Shown in pieces: positions 25,759 to 34,058 of a DNA stretch of 37,064 nt (the stretch's first letter is position 1; the number at the start of each line of letters is the position of its first letter). The position numbers and the translations under genes are program-made. The notes beneath the pieces were generated by a model. That model worked only from the letters and a program-made list of their open reading frames with translations, was not told the origin of the DNA and did not search any database. Origin of the DNA: an uncultured beta proteobacterium. Lineage in GTDB: Bacteria > Pseudomonadota > Gammaproteobacteria > Burkholderiales > SG8-41. The stretch lies in contig CADECM010000062.1 in assembly GCA_902825845.1 (NCBI GenBank), positions 1 through 37,064 on the forward strand, given 5' to 3'.

Positions 25759-26823
25759 TTATAACTCGGCGTAAAGGCGGCCGCGATTCAGGATGGCGGC
25801 GGGATCGAATGTCTGCTTGAGCTTGCGGTGCAGCTGCGCCAGCGCGGGCGACAGCGGATGAAACGCGCCGGCGGATTTGTCGGCGGCGCGGAACAGGGTT
25901 GCGTGGCCGCCGGCGCGCGCAGCCGCAGTGCGTATGGCATCGGCCGGGGCATCGGTCTTGAGCCAGCGCAACGCGCCGTTCCATTCGATCAGGGTCTCTC
26001 CGGGCAGTGTCAGGGGCGGCGCGGTGGATTTCACCGACAGCCGCCACAGCGGAAGGTCGCCGGCAAAAAAACAATTGGCATGATCGCGCAGCGCGCGCCA
26101 GAAATGTGCAGCCGCTGCCGGCGCGACAAGCTCGCCGCCGAGCTTTTTTGCGGCGGCTTCGACGGCGGCATGCGCGCCCGACAGCCGCACCCCGATGTCG
26201 CCCTTGCGCCAGACGGTGGCGCTGATCGGCATTGGCGTACCAGCCCATTCGTTGAAGCAGCGGATGGCCGCCGCTTCCTCGCCATTCAGATGCAGCGTGG
26301 TCTCGGCCGCGGGCAGCGGCAGGGTTTTCAGCGACACTTCGAGTATCACCCCCAGCGTGCCCATCGATCCGGCCATCAGCCGTGACACGTCGTAGCCGGC
26401 GACGTTTTTCATCACCTGTCCGCCGAACTTCAGATCAGCGCCGTTGCCGTCGAGCATGCGCACGCCCAGCACCAGATCGCGCGCGGCGCCGGCGTAGGGG
26501 CGGCGCGGGCCGGACAGGCCCGCGGCGATGCAGCCGCCCAGCGTGGCGTCCCCGCCAAAGTACGGCGGTTCGAATGCCAGCATCTGACCGTTGTCGTGCA
26601 GTGCGGCTTCGATCTCCGCCAGCGGCGTGCCGGCGCGCGCGGTAATCACCAGTTCGGTGGGTTCGTAGTCGATGATGCCGCGATAGGCGAGGGTTGAAAG
26701 CGTCTCGCCCGCAGTCGGGTTCCCGTAGAAGTCCTTGCTGCCCCCGCCCCTGATGCGCAGCGGCGCGCGGCTGGCGCCGGCGTCCCGCAGGGTTTGCGAA
26801 AGTTGTCGAATCACGGCTTCCAT
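25759..26823 (-). CDS. glcE: Glycolate oxidase FAD-binding subunit GlcE
   Basis: This 354-residue FAD-binding type 4 (VAO-like) protein is the second flavin-fold subunit of glycolate oxidase. The N-terminal RIRGGGSKDFYG block and the GGDATLGG and GGQVMKNVAGYDVSRL segments are typical of GlcE. It is shorter than GlcD because the C-terminal FAD-oxidase domain is reduced. ATG at 26823 fits the family N-terminus, and the extra open frame upstream overlaps glcD. It lies 19 nt after the glcD stop with a weak ribosome site. Confidence 0.94.
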   Translation of the reverse strand: MEAVIRQLSQTLRDAGASRAPLRIRGGGSKDFYGNPTAGETLSTLAYRGIIDYEPTELVITARAGTPLAEIEAALHDNGQMLAFEPPYFGGDATLGGCIAAGLSGPRRPYAGAARDLVLGVRMLDGNGADLKFGGQVMKNVAGYDVSRLMAGSMGTLGVILEVSLKTLPLPAAETTLHLNGEEAAAIRCFNEWAGTPMPISATVWRKGDIGVRLSGAHAAVEAAAKKLGGELVAPAAAAHFWRALRDHANCFFAGDLPLWRLSVKSTAPPLTLPGETLIEWNGALRWLKTDAPADAIRTAAARAGGHATLFRAADKSAGAFHPLSPALAQLHRKLKQTFDPAAILNRGRLYAEL

Positions 26824-26842
26824 GGGCGATCGCCGATCGACA

Positions 26843-28333
26843 CTAAAATCGCGGAATATCGGCGAACTTCTCCTCGCCCCCATGCACATGCATGCGGCCG
26901 AACTCAGCGCAGCGGTGCAGCGTGGGCACTGCCTTGCCCGGATTGAGCAACCCCTGCGCATCGAACGCGTGCTTCACCGCATGAAACAGGGCCAGTTCCG
27001 GCGCGCGAAACTGGTCGCACATGGAATCGATTTTTTCCACGCCGACGCCGTGCTCGCCGGTGATGGTGCCGCCGACGTCGATGGACAGTTTCAGAATCCT
27101 TGCGCCAAATTCTTCCGTGCGCGCCAGTTCGCCCGGCTTGTTCGCGTCGTACAAAATCAGCGGATGCAGGTTGCCATCACCCGCATGAAACACGTTCATG
27201 CAGCGCAGGCCGTATTCCTTCGACAGATCGGCGATCGCGGTAAGCACGCGCGGCAGCGCACGCTTGGGTATGGTGCCGTCCATGCAATAGTAATCGGGCG
27301 ACACGCGGCCCGCCGCCGGGAATGCGTTCTTGCGCCCGGCCCAGAAGCGTACGCGCTCGGCTTCATTGCGCGACACGCGTACTTCGGTGGCGCCGCTGTG
27401 TTGCATCACCGCCGTCATGCGCGCGATTTCCTCGGCGACTTCCCGCGGCGTGCCATCGGATTCGCACAACAGGATTGCCGCGGCGTCCAGCGGATAACCG
27501 GCGTTGACAAAAGGTTCCACCGCACCGGTGGTGATCTTGTCCATCATTTCCAGCCCGGCGGGGATGATGCCCGCGGCAATGACGTTGGCCACTGCTTGTC
27601 CGGCCTTGACCACGTCGTCGAACGCGGCAAGCACGCACTGCGCGGTTTCCGGTTTGGGCAGCAGTTTGACGGTGACTTCGGTGATCACCGCCAGCAAGCC
27701 TTCGGAGCCTGTCAGCAGCGCCAGCAGATCGTAACCCGCGGCGTCGAGGCCATCGCCGCCGATCTCGATCAACTCGCCCTCGACCGTGAAGGCGCGCAAT
27801 TTCAGGATGTTGTGCACCGTCAGGCCATACTTCAGGCAATGCATGCCGCCCGAGTTTTCCGCGACGTTGCCGCCGATGGAGCAGGCGATCTGGCTTGAGG
27901 GGTCGGGCGCGTAATACAGGCCCAGCGGCGCCGCCGCCTCGGAAATGGCGAGATTGCGCACCCCCGGCTGCACGCGGGCGGTGCGCGCCAAGGGATCGAT
28001 TTCCACGATGCGCATCAGTTTCGCCAGCGACAGCAGCACGCCGTTGCCCAGTGGCAGCGCGCCGCCGGACAGCCCGGTGCCCGCGCCGCGCGGCACCACC
28101 GGCACCTGCAGTTGGTGACAGGTCTGCAGCACGCGCTGCACCTGCAATTCGTTTTCGGGCAGCGCCACCACCATCGGCAGCTGGCGAAACGCCGATAGTC
28201 CGTCGCATTCGTACGGCTTGACATCTTCGGCGCTGAACAGTACGGCGGACGTCGGCAGAAACGCGCGCAGCGCCGCCGCAACTTTGCTCTGGCGCACAGC
28301 GTCTATGGGTGCTGGTTTATCGAGCGAACTCAT
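26843..28333 (-). CDS. glcD: Glycolate oxidase subunit GlcD
   Basis: This 496-residue catalytic flavoprotein oxidises glycolate (or D-lactate-like 2-hydroxyacids) to the 2-oxoacid. The FAD-binding type 4 domain spans about 55-230, with PRGAGTGLSGGA and SIGGNVAENSGG. The C-terminal FAD-oxidase domain has HAGDGNLHP and GEHGVG, the usual active-site histidine regions. ATG at 28333 is the first gene of a three-gene operon. A TAGAAT hexamer ends only 6 nt before the ATG on the coding strand, so a leaderless or very short leader is conceivable. The operon is divergent from the hydantoinase-like genes. Confidence 0.95.
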   Translation of the reverse strand: MSSLDKPAPIDAVRQSKVAAALRAFLPTSAVLFSAEDVKPYECDGLSAFRQLPMVVALPENELQVQRVLQTCHQLQVPVVPRGAGTGLSGGALPLGNGVLLSLAKLMRIVEIDPLARTARVQPGVRNLAISEAAAPLGLYYAPDPSSQIACSIGGNVAENSGGMHCLKYGLTVHNILKLRAFTVEGELIEIGGDGLDAAGYDLLALLTGSEGLLAVITEVTVKLLPKPETAQCVLAAFDDVVKAGQAVANVIAAGIIPAGLEMMDKITTGAVEPFVNAGYPLDAAAILLCESDGTPREVAEEIARMTAVMQHSGATEVRVSRNEAERVRFWAGRKNAFPAAGRVSPDYYCMDGTIPKRALPRVLTAIADLSKEYGLRCMNVFHAGDGNLHPLILYDANKPGELARTEEFGARILKLSIDVGGTITGEHGVGVEKIDSMCDQFRAPELALFHAVKHAFDAQGLLNPGKAVPTLHRCAEFGRMHVHGGEEKFADIPRF

Positions 28334-28716
28334 TAACCTATTCTAGCGTATTGACTCCGCGCAGTGCGCACGTTACGGTGCAGAGCAGGGGGGAGAACAA
28401 TGTATGTCGATATGATCTGCGTGGCGAAGTTGGCGCTTTCGTGGGGACAGCCTGCACAGCATGTCGACGCAAAGTAGCACTATTTCGCACGCCCGCAGCG
28501 CATGTTCGCGCCGTTTTCTTTTGGTGGTGACGTCGCTTGTCAGTCAGACGGTGCAGTGGAATCGCATGGTCTTGGCGCCGAGAATGCGGGCGGGTTAATT
28601 TCAAAGACTACTGACCGCAGATGAACATAGAAGACGCCAACAGCATAAAAAGCATAACGATCTGATTCGAAAAAATTTTATTCATGATCATCCGCGGTCG
28701 ATAAGGGGTTAAGTCA
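28334..28716. other. Divergent intergenic region, glcD / hyuB-like
   Basis: This 383-bp gap has no supported gene. It holds a weak plus-strand promoter candidate (TTGACT 28351-28356, 17-nt spacer, TACGGT 28374-28379) and an 87-bp inverted-repeat element at 28613-28699 directly before the hyuB-like start. Base composition shifts to AT-rich at about 28600-28690. Confidence 0.45.
28613..28699. repeat. Short MITE-like inverted-repeat element
   Basis: GACCGCAGATGAACAT (28613-28628) and the complement of 28684-28699 (GACCGCGGATGATCAT) match at 14 of 16 positions. They bound an 87-bp, AT-rich interior with no coding capacity. The terminus resembles the CGCAGAT words at 10640-10670. The element ends 17 nt before the GTG start of the hyuB-like gene and may therefore affect its leader. 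Confidence 0.6.
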
Positions 28717-30327
28717 GTGCCTGCCAAATTCAACGCCATCACTCTTGAAATGTTATGGACGCGGCTGATCTCCATCGTCGATGAGGCCGCTGCCGCGTTG
28801 GTGCGCACCTCGTTCTCGACCATCGTGCGCGAGTCGAACGATTTTGCATGTGTGCTGACTGATGCACGAGGACGTTCGCTGGCGCAGGCCACCGACAGCA
28901 TTCCGTCGTTCATCGGCACGGTGCCGCGCACGATCAAACATTTTTTGACTGAATATCCGCCCGAGACGCTGGAGCCCGGGGATGTACTGATTACCAACGA
29001 CATCTGGCTGGGCACCGGGCACCTGCCGGACATCACCTGCGCCAAGCCAATTTTCCTGAAGAAAAGACTGGTGGGCTTTGCCGGTTCGGTGGCGCACGCG
29101 CCCGACATCGGCGGCAAGATGCGCTCGGCTGACGCACGCGAGGTGTATGAAGAAGGCTTGCAGATCCCGGTGATGAAGGTGATTCGCAGGGGCAGAATCG
29201 ATGCCACGTTCGAGCGTTTTGTGCGCAAGAACGTGCGGGTACCGGATCAGACCATGGGCGATTTGTGGGCGCAGTTCACCGCGCTGCATCTCATCGAACA
29301 ACGCGTGCTGAATGTGCTGGCCGAGCACAAGCTGCATACGCTGGCCGATCTGGCGGATGAAATCCACCGGCGTTCGGAACTTGCCATGCGCGCGGCCATA
29401 CGTGAGGTGCCCAACGGGGTTTATCGGCACAGCGCGGTATGCGACGGCTTTGACAAGCCGATCGAACTCAACATGGCAATGACGGTGAACGACGACGATA
29501 TCGCCATCGATTTTGCCGGTTCGGCTGCGCAGGTGCCGCGCTCGATCAACGTGTGCCTGGCGTACACCAATGCCTATACGTCGTATGGCGTGAAAGCGGT
29601 GCTGTCGCCGAATATACCCAACAATGAAGGCGTGCTGAGGCCGATTGCGATCACCGCGCCGGCCGGTTCGATTCTGAATTCCACGCCGCCGGCGGCGGGC
29701 GGCGCACGCGCGTTGATGGGGCATTTTTTGCCGATGATGGTGATCACCGCGCTGGCCAGGGCCATGCCGCAGAAAGTCGTGGCCACCATCGGGTCACCGC
29801 TGTGGTGCATTAATCTGTCGGGTGTCAAGCGTGACGGTAAATCGTTCACGAATCTGTTTTTCATGAACGGCGGTTTCGGTGCGGCGCATGATCGTGATGG
29901 CGCCAATGTGTTGTCGTGGCCGAGCAATATTTCCTCGACGCCGGTGGAGATGATCGAGCAGCTGTCGCCGCTGCGCGTGATGCACCGGCGGCTGCGCGCG
30001 GATAGCGGCGGGCGCGGGCAGTTTCGCGGCGGCACCGGGCAGGAAATCGCCTTCAGGAATGGCGGTGAGACGCCGATCACGGTGGCGTTTCTGGCGGAAC
30101 GCACGCGAGCCGACACTGCGCCTTCGGGCATAGCCGGCGGCGAAGCCGGCGCGGCCGGCTCGGTGTTGATCAACGGCGCGCCGGTTGATCCCAAGGTGCA
30201 GCATGTGGTGCAGGCCGGCGCATCGATCGCGCTTAGAACGCCGGGTGGTGGGGGGTACGGTCCGCCGGCGATGCGCGATGCTGCATTGATTGCAGCCGAC
30301 CAGGACGATGGATACATCACCAATTGA
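28717..30327 (+). CDS. Hydantoinase B/oxoprolinase family protein
   Basis: This 536-residue protein belongs to the HyuB family, the beta-type subunit of ATP-dependent N-methylhydantoinase, 5-oxoprolinase and acetone/acetophenone carboxylase systems. Typical blocks are TSFSTIVRESNDF near 28-40, NDIWLGTGHLPD near 106-117, AHAPDIGGKM, and a C-terminal TPGGGGYGPP. The GTG start at 28717 is supported by AAGGGG about 8 nt upstream and by the family N-terminus. The hyuA-like gene follows after 194 bp containing a repeat. The partner pair uses ATP to open or carboxylate its substrate; whether this pair acts on a hydantoin, oxoproline or a ketone cannot be told. Confidence 0.93.
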   Translation: MPAKFNAITLEMLWTRLISIVDEAAAALVRTSFSTIVRESNDFACVLTDARGRSLAQATDSIPSFIGTVPRTIKHFLTEYPPETLEPGDVLITNDIWLGTGHLPDITCAKPIFLKKRLVGFAGSVAHAPDIGGKMRSADAREVYEEGLQIPVMKVIRRGRIDATFERFVRKNVRVPDQTMGDLWAQFTALHLIEQRVLNVLAEHKLHTLADLADEIHRRSELAMRAAIREVPNGVYRHSAVCDGFDKPIELNMAMTVNDDDIAIDFAGSAAQVPRSINVCLAYTNAYTSYGVKAVLSPNIPNNEGVLRPIAITAPAGSILNSTPPAAGGARALMGHFLPMMVITALARAMPQKVVATIGSPLWCINLSGVKRDGKSFTNLFFMNGGFGAAHDRDGANVLSWPSNISSTPVEMIEQLSPLRVMHRRLRADSGGRGQFRGGTGQEIAFRNGGETPITVAFLAERTRADTAPSGIAGGEAGAAGSVLINGAPVDPKVQHVVQAGASIALRTPGGGGYGPPAMRDAALIAADQDDGYITN

Positions 30328-30362
30328 AGCGGATTTCCAGGCCAGCGTGCCTTCAACAACCC

Positions 30363-30470
30363 TGTCATTCCGGCGAAATCCGGAATCCAGTTTGTAACCC
30401 ACGCCGAAGGTGCAAAATTCACGCTGCGCGTTGTCTGCGATTCTGGCTGCCGGCCTTCTCGGCAATGACG
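30363..30470. repeat. GTCATTCC-type inverted-repeat element
   Basis: The 28 nt at 30363-30390 and the complement of 30443-30470 match at 20 positions, with GTCATT at the outer ends and CCAG at the inner ends. The 108-bp unit lies between the hyuB-like and hyuA-like genes. The left arm also contains a local palindrome (TTCCGG...CCGGAA). It is related in its outer word to the inner repeat at 10692-10801. Confidence 0.55.
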
Positions 30471-30521
30471 GCATAGGTTTTTCAACGTTAGCGTTCGAAA
30501 GCAACATTTGAGAACGACGCA

Positions 30522-32615
30522 ATGACCCAATACGCCTTAGGCATCGACATCGGCGGCACTTTCACTGACATCGTTGTCTACGATTCGGTGCGAGGTGCCT
30601 CCGCCGCACACAAGGAACTCACAACACCCGATGCGCCGCACCGCGGTGTCATCACCGGCATCGAAAAACTGTTTGGCGCGCAGGGCATTGCCTGCAAAGA
30701 CGTCTCGCGCGTAGTGCATGCAACGACCCTGTTTACCAATGCGCTGATCGAACGCAAGGGTGCGCCGACGGGGTTGATCACCACGGCGGGCTTTCGCGAC
30801 ACGCTGGAAATGCGCCGCGAGCACAAGTACGAACTCTACAACCTGTTCATGGAGCTGCCGCAGCCGCTGGTGCGGCGCAGCCTGCGACTGGAAGCGCCGG
30901 AGCGCATCGGGCCGGATGGCCGTGTCGAGCAGCCGCTGGCGGCGGATGCGTTGCTTGCCGAGGTGGAGAAGCTGCGCGCGGCGGGCGTGGCGTCGCTGGC
31001 GATTGCCTTCCTGCATGCCTACGCCAACGACGCACACGAAGTGCAGGCGCGCGCGGCGATCCATGCGCGTTACCCCGGGCTGTTTGTATCGTTGTCGTCC
31101 GAAGTTGCGCCGCAGATTCGCGAATACGAGCGCACCTCGACCACGGTGGCCAATGCCTACATCAAGCCGCTGGCGGAGAGTTATCTTGATCGGATGAGCG
31201 GCGAAATCGCGAAGCTTGGCATCACCGCGCCGCTGTTCATGATGCTGTCCAACGGCGGACTCACGCACATTGAGGAAGCCAAGCGCGTGCCGATACAGTT
31301 GCTGGAGTCGGGGCCGGCGGCGGGTGCACTGGCCGGCTCCACCTTCGGCCTGCGTTCGAAAGTGCGCGATGTGCTGGCGTTCGACATGGGTGGCACCACT
31401 GCAAAGCTCGCGATTGTCGAGGACGGCGAGCCGCTGATCGCCTATCAGTTCGAAGCCGGGCGCCAGCAGCGTTTCATGGAGGGTAGCGGCCTGCCGATCA
31501 ACATTTCCACCATCGAGCTGATCGAAATCGGCGCGGGTGGCGGGAGCATCGCCACCATCGATGCGCTGGGGTTGCTCAAGGTCGGACCGGAGAGCGCGGG
31601 GGCTGCGCCCGGACCGGCGTGTTACCAGCGGGGCGGCACCGCGCCGACGGTGACGGATGCCAATCTGGTGCTGGGTTATCTGGATGCCGCCCATTTTGCC
31701 GGCGGCAGCATGCACATCGATGCCGATCTTGCGCGCGCGGCGATCGTGCCGCTGGCTCAGCGTTGCAAGCTCAGTGTGGCGGAAGCCGCATGGGGCATCC
31801 ATTCGGTGGTGAATGAAAACATGGCTGCTGCCGCGCGCGTGCATGTGGCCGAGCGCGGCCATCACGCGGGCGATTTTGCGCTGCTTGCCACCGGCGGCGG
31901 CGGGCCGCTGCACGGTTGCGAAGTGGCGCGGCGCCTGGGTATCACGCGCGTGATCTGTCCGCCGAGTGCAGGCGTGGCCTCTGCGCTGGGTCTGCTGATG
32001 GCGCCGGCGCGCATCGATCGCGTGGCCACCGTGGCGCAGCGCATGAGCAGTCTGAACTGGCGCGATCTGGAGCGCGCCTATTCGAGGCTCGAACGCGAAG
32101 CCGGCGCGGTGATAGCGAGGACCGTGACGAAACGCAGCCGCGTCAACATCACGCGCTCGGCCGACATGCGTTTTGTAGGGCAGGGCTTTGAACTGGTGGT
32201 CGCGTTGCCGCGCGGGCCCTACAGCGCGCGCTCGTCGTCGGCGCTGCGTGCGGCATTCACCGCGGTGTATGGCAAAACGTTCGGCCATGTACCGCCGGTG
32301 GGCGAAATTGAAATCATCAACATCCGCGTGGCGGTGTCGGCGGCGGTGGCCCAGGGTGAACTTGCGGTGGCAAGCGGCGCGCGCGGCGCATCGGGCGAGG
32401 CGCGCGCGCTCAAAGGCAAACGCCGCGCGTGGGTGGGCGCGCGGGCGCGCTTTGAAGCGCTGCCGGTATATGACCGCTATCGTCTGGTGATCGGCGCCAC
32501 CGTGCGCGGGCCGGCAATTGTGGAAGAGGATTCAACCACGCTGATACTGTCGCCGAAGTCGCGTGCGACGGTGCAGCGATCCGGGAATCTGGTAGTGATC
32601 CTAAATTTAAAATAG
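30522..32615 (+). CDS. Hydantoinase A/oxoprolinase family protein
   Basis: This 697-residue HyuA-family subunit is the ATP-binding partner of the hyuB-like protein, with an actin-like ATPase fold. The first phosphate loop GIDIGGTFTD is at residues 7-16 and the second FDMGGTTAK begins near 287. SGPAAGA lies between them, and ATGGGGPLHG with CPPSAGVASALG follows in the C-terminal half. Length is standard. ATG at 30522 has only a weak GAGAACG ribosome site. The stop is followed by an AT-rich 42-bp spacer and the exported amidohydrolase gene. Family identity is secure; substrate is unknown. Confidence 0.94.
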   Translation: MTQYALGIDIGGTFTDIVVYDSVRGASAAHKELTTPDAPHRGVITGIEKLFGAQGIACKDVSRVVHATTLFTNALIERKGAPTGLITTAGFRDTLEMRREHKYELYNLFMELPQPLVRRSLRLEAPERIGPDGRVEQPLAADALLAEVEKLRAAGVASLAIAFLHAYANDAHEVQARAAIHARYPGLFVSLSSEVAPQIREYERTSTTVANAYIKPLAESYLDRMSGEIAKLGITAPLFMMLSNGGLTHIEEAKRVPIQLLESGPAAGALAGSTFGLRSKVRDVLAFDMGGTTAKLAIVEDGEPLIAYQFEAGRQQRFMEGSGLPINISTIELIEIGAGGGSIATIDALGLLKVGPESAGAAPGPACYQRGGTAPTVTDANLVLGYLDAAHFAGGSMHIDADLARAAIVPLAQRCKLSVAEAAWGIHSVVNENMAAAARVHVAERGHHAGDFALLATGGGGPLHGCEVARRLGITRVICPPSAGVASALGLLMAPARIDRVATVAQRMSSLNWRDLERAYSRLEREAGAVIARTVTKRSRVNITRSADMRFVGQGFELVVALPRGPYSARSSSALRAAFTAVYGKTFGHVPPVGEIEIINIRVAVSAAVAQGELAVASGARGASGEARALKGKRRAWVGARARFEALPVYDRYRLVIGATVRGPAIVEEDSTTLILSPKSRATVQRSGNLVVILNLK

Positions 32616-32620
32616 TATAG

Positions 32621-32636
32621 TAAAATCAATAACTTA
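32621..32636 (+). promoter_or_regulatory. AT-rich 16-bp word shared with two other gene leaders
   Basis: TAAAATCAATAACTTA here matches 8715-8730 at 15 of 16 positions and, in the minus orientation, 25749-25734 at about 13 of 16. In each case it reads in the direction of the downstream gene (amidohydrolase, TPP enzyme, glcF). It may be a regulator site, a translation enhancer lacking Shine-Dalgarno, or a chance AT-rich word. Confidence 0.35.
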
Positions 32637-32657
32637 AATTCATATGGCAAAGTCAGC

Positions 32658-33932
32658 ATGAAACCCGTTACGCGTCGTGATTTTCTTGCGCTCAGTGCCG
32701 CAGCGGCTGGCGGTTATGGTCTTGCGCAATGGGGCGTCAGTGCATGGGCGCAGTCGCTGAAGCCCGGCGAGAAATTCGATTTGTTGATCAAGGGCGGGGA
32801 CGTGGTCGACCCCGGCCAGAAGTTGCGCGGCGTACGCGACATCGGCATCCGCAATGCCGTAGTGGCGGCGATTGCGCCGGACATTCCGGTTGCGGCTGCG
32901 TCGCGCGTGGTCAATGCCAAAGGCAAAATCGTCACGCCGGGCATCATCGATCTGCATGCGCATGTGTTTCCGCTGGGCTCGGCCATCGGCCTGCCGGCCG
33001 ACGAGCTGGCGCCAATCACCGCCACTACCACCTTTGTGTCGGCGGGTGATGCCGGGGCCAACAACTTTGGCGCCCTCAAGCATTACATCATCGGCCAGGT
33101 GCGCAGCCGCGTGTATGCCTTTGTGCATATTTCGTCGATCGGGCTCGCCGGGTATCCGGTGCTGGAGATGAAGGACATCGACTACGCCAACGTCGATGCC
33201 GCGGCCAAATGTGTGGCGGAAAACGCCGATGTGGTGCTCGGAATCAAGGTGCGGCAGTCGGCAAACGTCGTCGGCCGCAACGGGTTGGAACCGTTGAAGC
33301 GCGCCATTCAGGCGGCGGAACGCTCTGGTACCAAAGCGCGCGTGATGTGCCACATCGGCGGGGTGCCGGGCAACATCGCCGACCTGCTGGACATGCTGCG
33401 TCCCGGCGACGTGTTGACGCATGCGTTCAGCGGCTCGGGCAACAACACCGTGCAGGACGGAAAGGTGGTGCCAGCCGCGCTTGCCGCCAAGCAGCGCGGC
33501 GTGGTGATCGATGTCGGCCACGGCGGCGGCAGCTTCGATTACACCGTCTGCGAGCCGGCGATTCAGCAGGGCTTCGGACCGGACGTGATCAGCAGCGACA
33601 TTCACGCCAGCAGCGGCAACTCACCCGGCAAGCCGTTCATGCCCTGGGTGATGAGCAAATTTCTGAACCTCGGCTATACGCTGGAGCAGGTGGTGGCGAT
33701 GTCCACCATCAACCCCGCGAAGGTGATCGACCGCCTGCCCAAGCTCGGCACGCTGCAGATCGGCGCGCCGGGTGATGTGTCGATTTTCGATTTGATCGAA
33801 GGGCCGGTGAAATTCGTCGATACCCGAAAGCATGAGCGCGAGGGGCAGCGCCATCTGCGGCCGGTGCATACGATACGCGCAGGGCGTGTGTTCGGCGGGC
33901 CGCCGTATTTTGTGCCGTCGACTTATCCGTGA
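32658..33932 (+). CDS. Tat-exported amidohydrolase/deacetylase
   Basis: This is a 424-residue metal-dependent hydrolase of the amidohydrolase superfamily (deacetylase/dihydroorotase-like branch). The N-terminus TRRDFLAL followed by an Ala/Gly-rich hydrophobic run and AWAQ is a twin-arginine signal, so the folded enzyme is exported. Metal-binding blocks are DLHAHVFP near residue 100, a probable carboxylated Lys in GIKVR, CHIGG, THAFSG and SDIHAS. ATG at 32658 is preceded by a five-codon open frame (32643-32661) whose TGA overlaps it, and by no Shine-Dalgarno sequence. Located after hyuBA, it may open a cyclic amide or deacylate a substrate in the periplasm; this is inference. Confidence 0.9.
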   Translation: MKPVTRRDFLALSAAAAGGYGLAQWGVSAWAQSLKPGEKFDLLIKGGDVVDPGQKLRGVRDIGIRNAVVAAIAPDIPVAAASRVVNAKGKIVTPGIIDLHAHVFPLGSAIGLPADELAPITATTTFVSAGDAGANNFGALKHYIIGQVRSRVYAFVHISSIGLAGYPVLEMKDIDYANVDAAAKCVAENADVVLGIKVRQSANVVGRNGLEPLKRAIQAAERSGTKARVMCHIGGVPGNIADLLDMLRPGDVLTHAFSGSGNNTVQDGKVVPAALAAKQRGVVIDVGHGGGSFDYTVCEPAIQQGFGPDVISSDIHASSGNSPGKPFMPWVMSKFLNLGYTLEQVVAMSTINPAKVIDRLPKLGTLQIGAPGDVSIFDLIEGPVKFVDTRKHEREGQRHLRPVHTIRAGRVFGGPPYFVPSTYP

Positions 33933-34058
33933 TATTGCCGCGTACCGCTGTTCCCCTGTGCAAGGCGCTCCGGAGTCCTGAGATCCAGCATGCTGCTTTC
34001 GATGCGGCGTCCGCCAACCAGCACATGCGGCGGACCGGGTTGCGCTGCCGTCGGGCGG

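Noticed and set aside
30537..32288. Minus-strand open frame of 583 codons opposite the hyuA-like gene
   Set aside because: Composition is typical of an antisense shadow and the sense gene has intact family motifs.
33923..34058. Minus-strand frame with a PPHVLVGGRRIESSMLDL-like stretch after the TctC stop
   Set aside because: It looks slightly protein-like, but it is short, overlaps the TctC gene upstream and matches no family I can name; not reported as a gene remnant.
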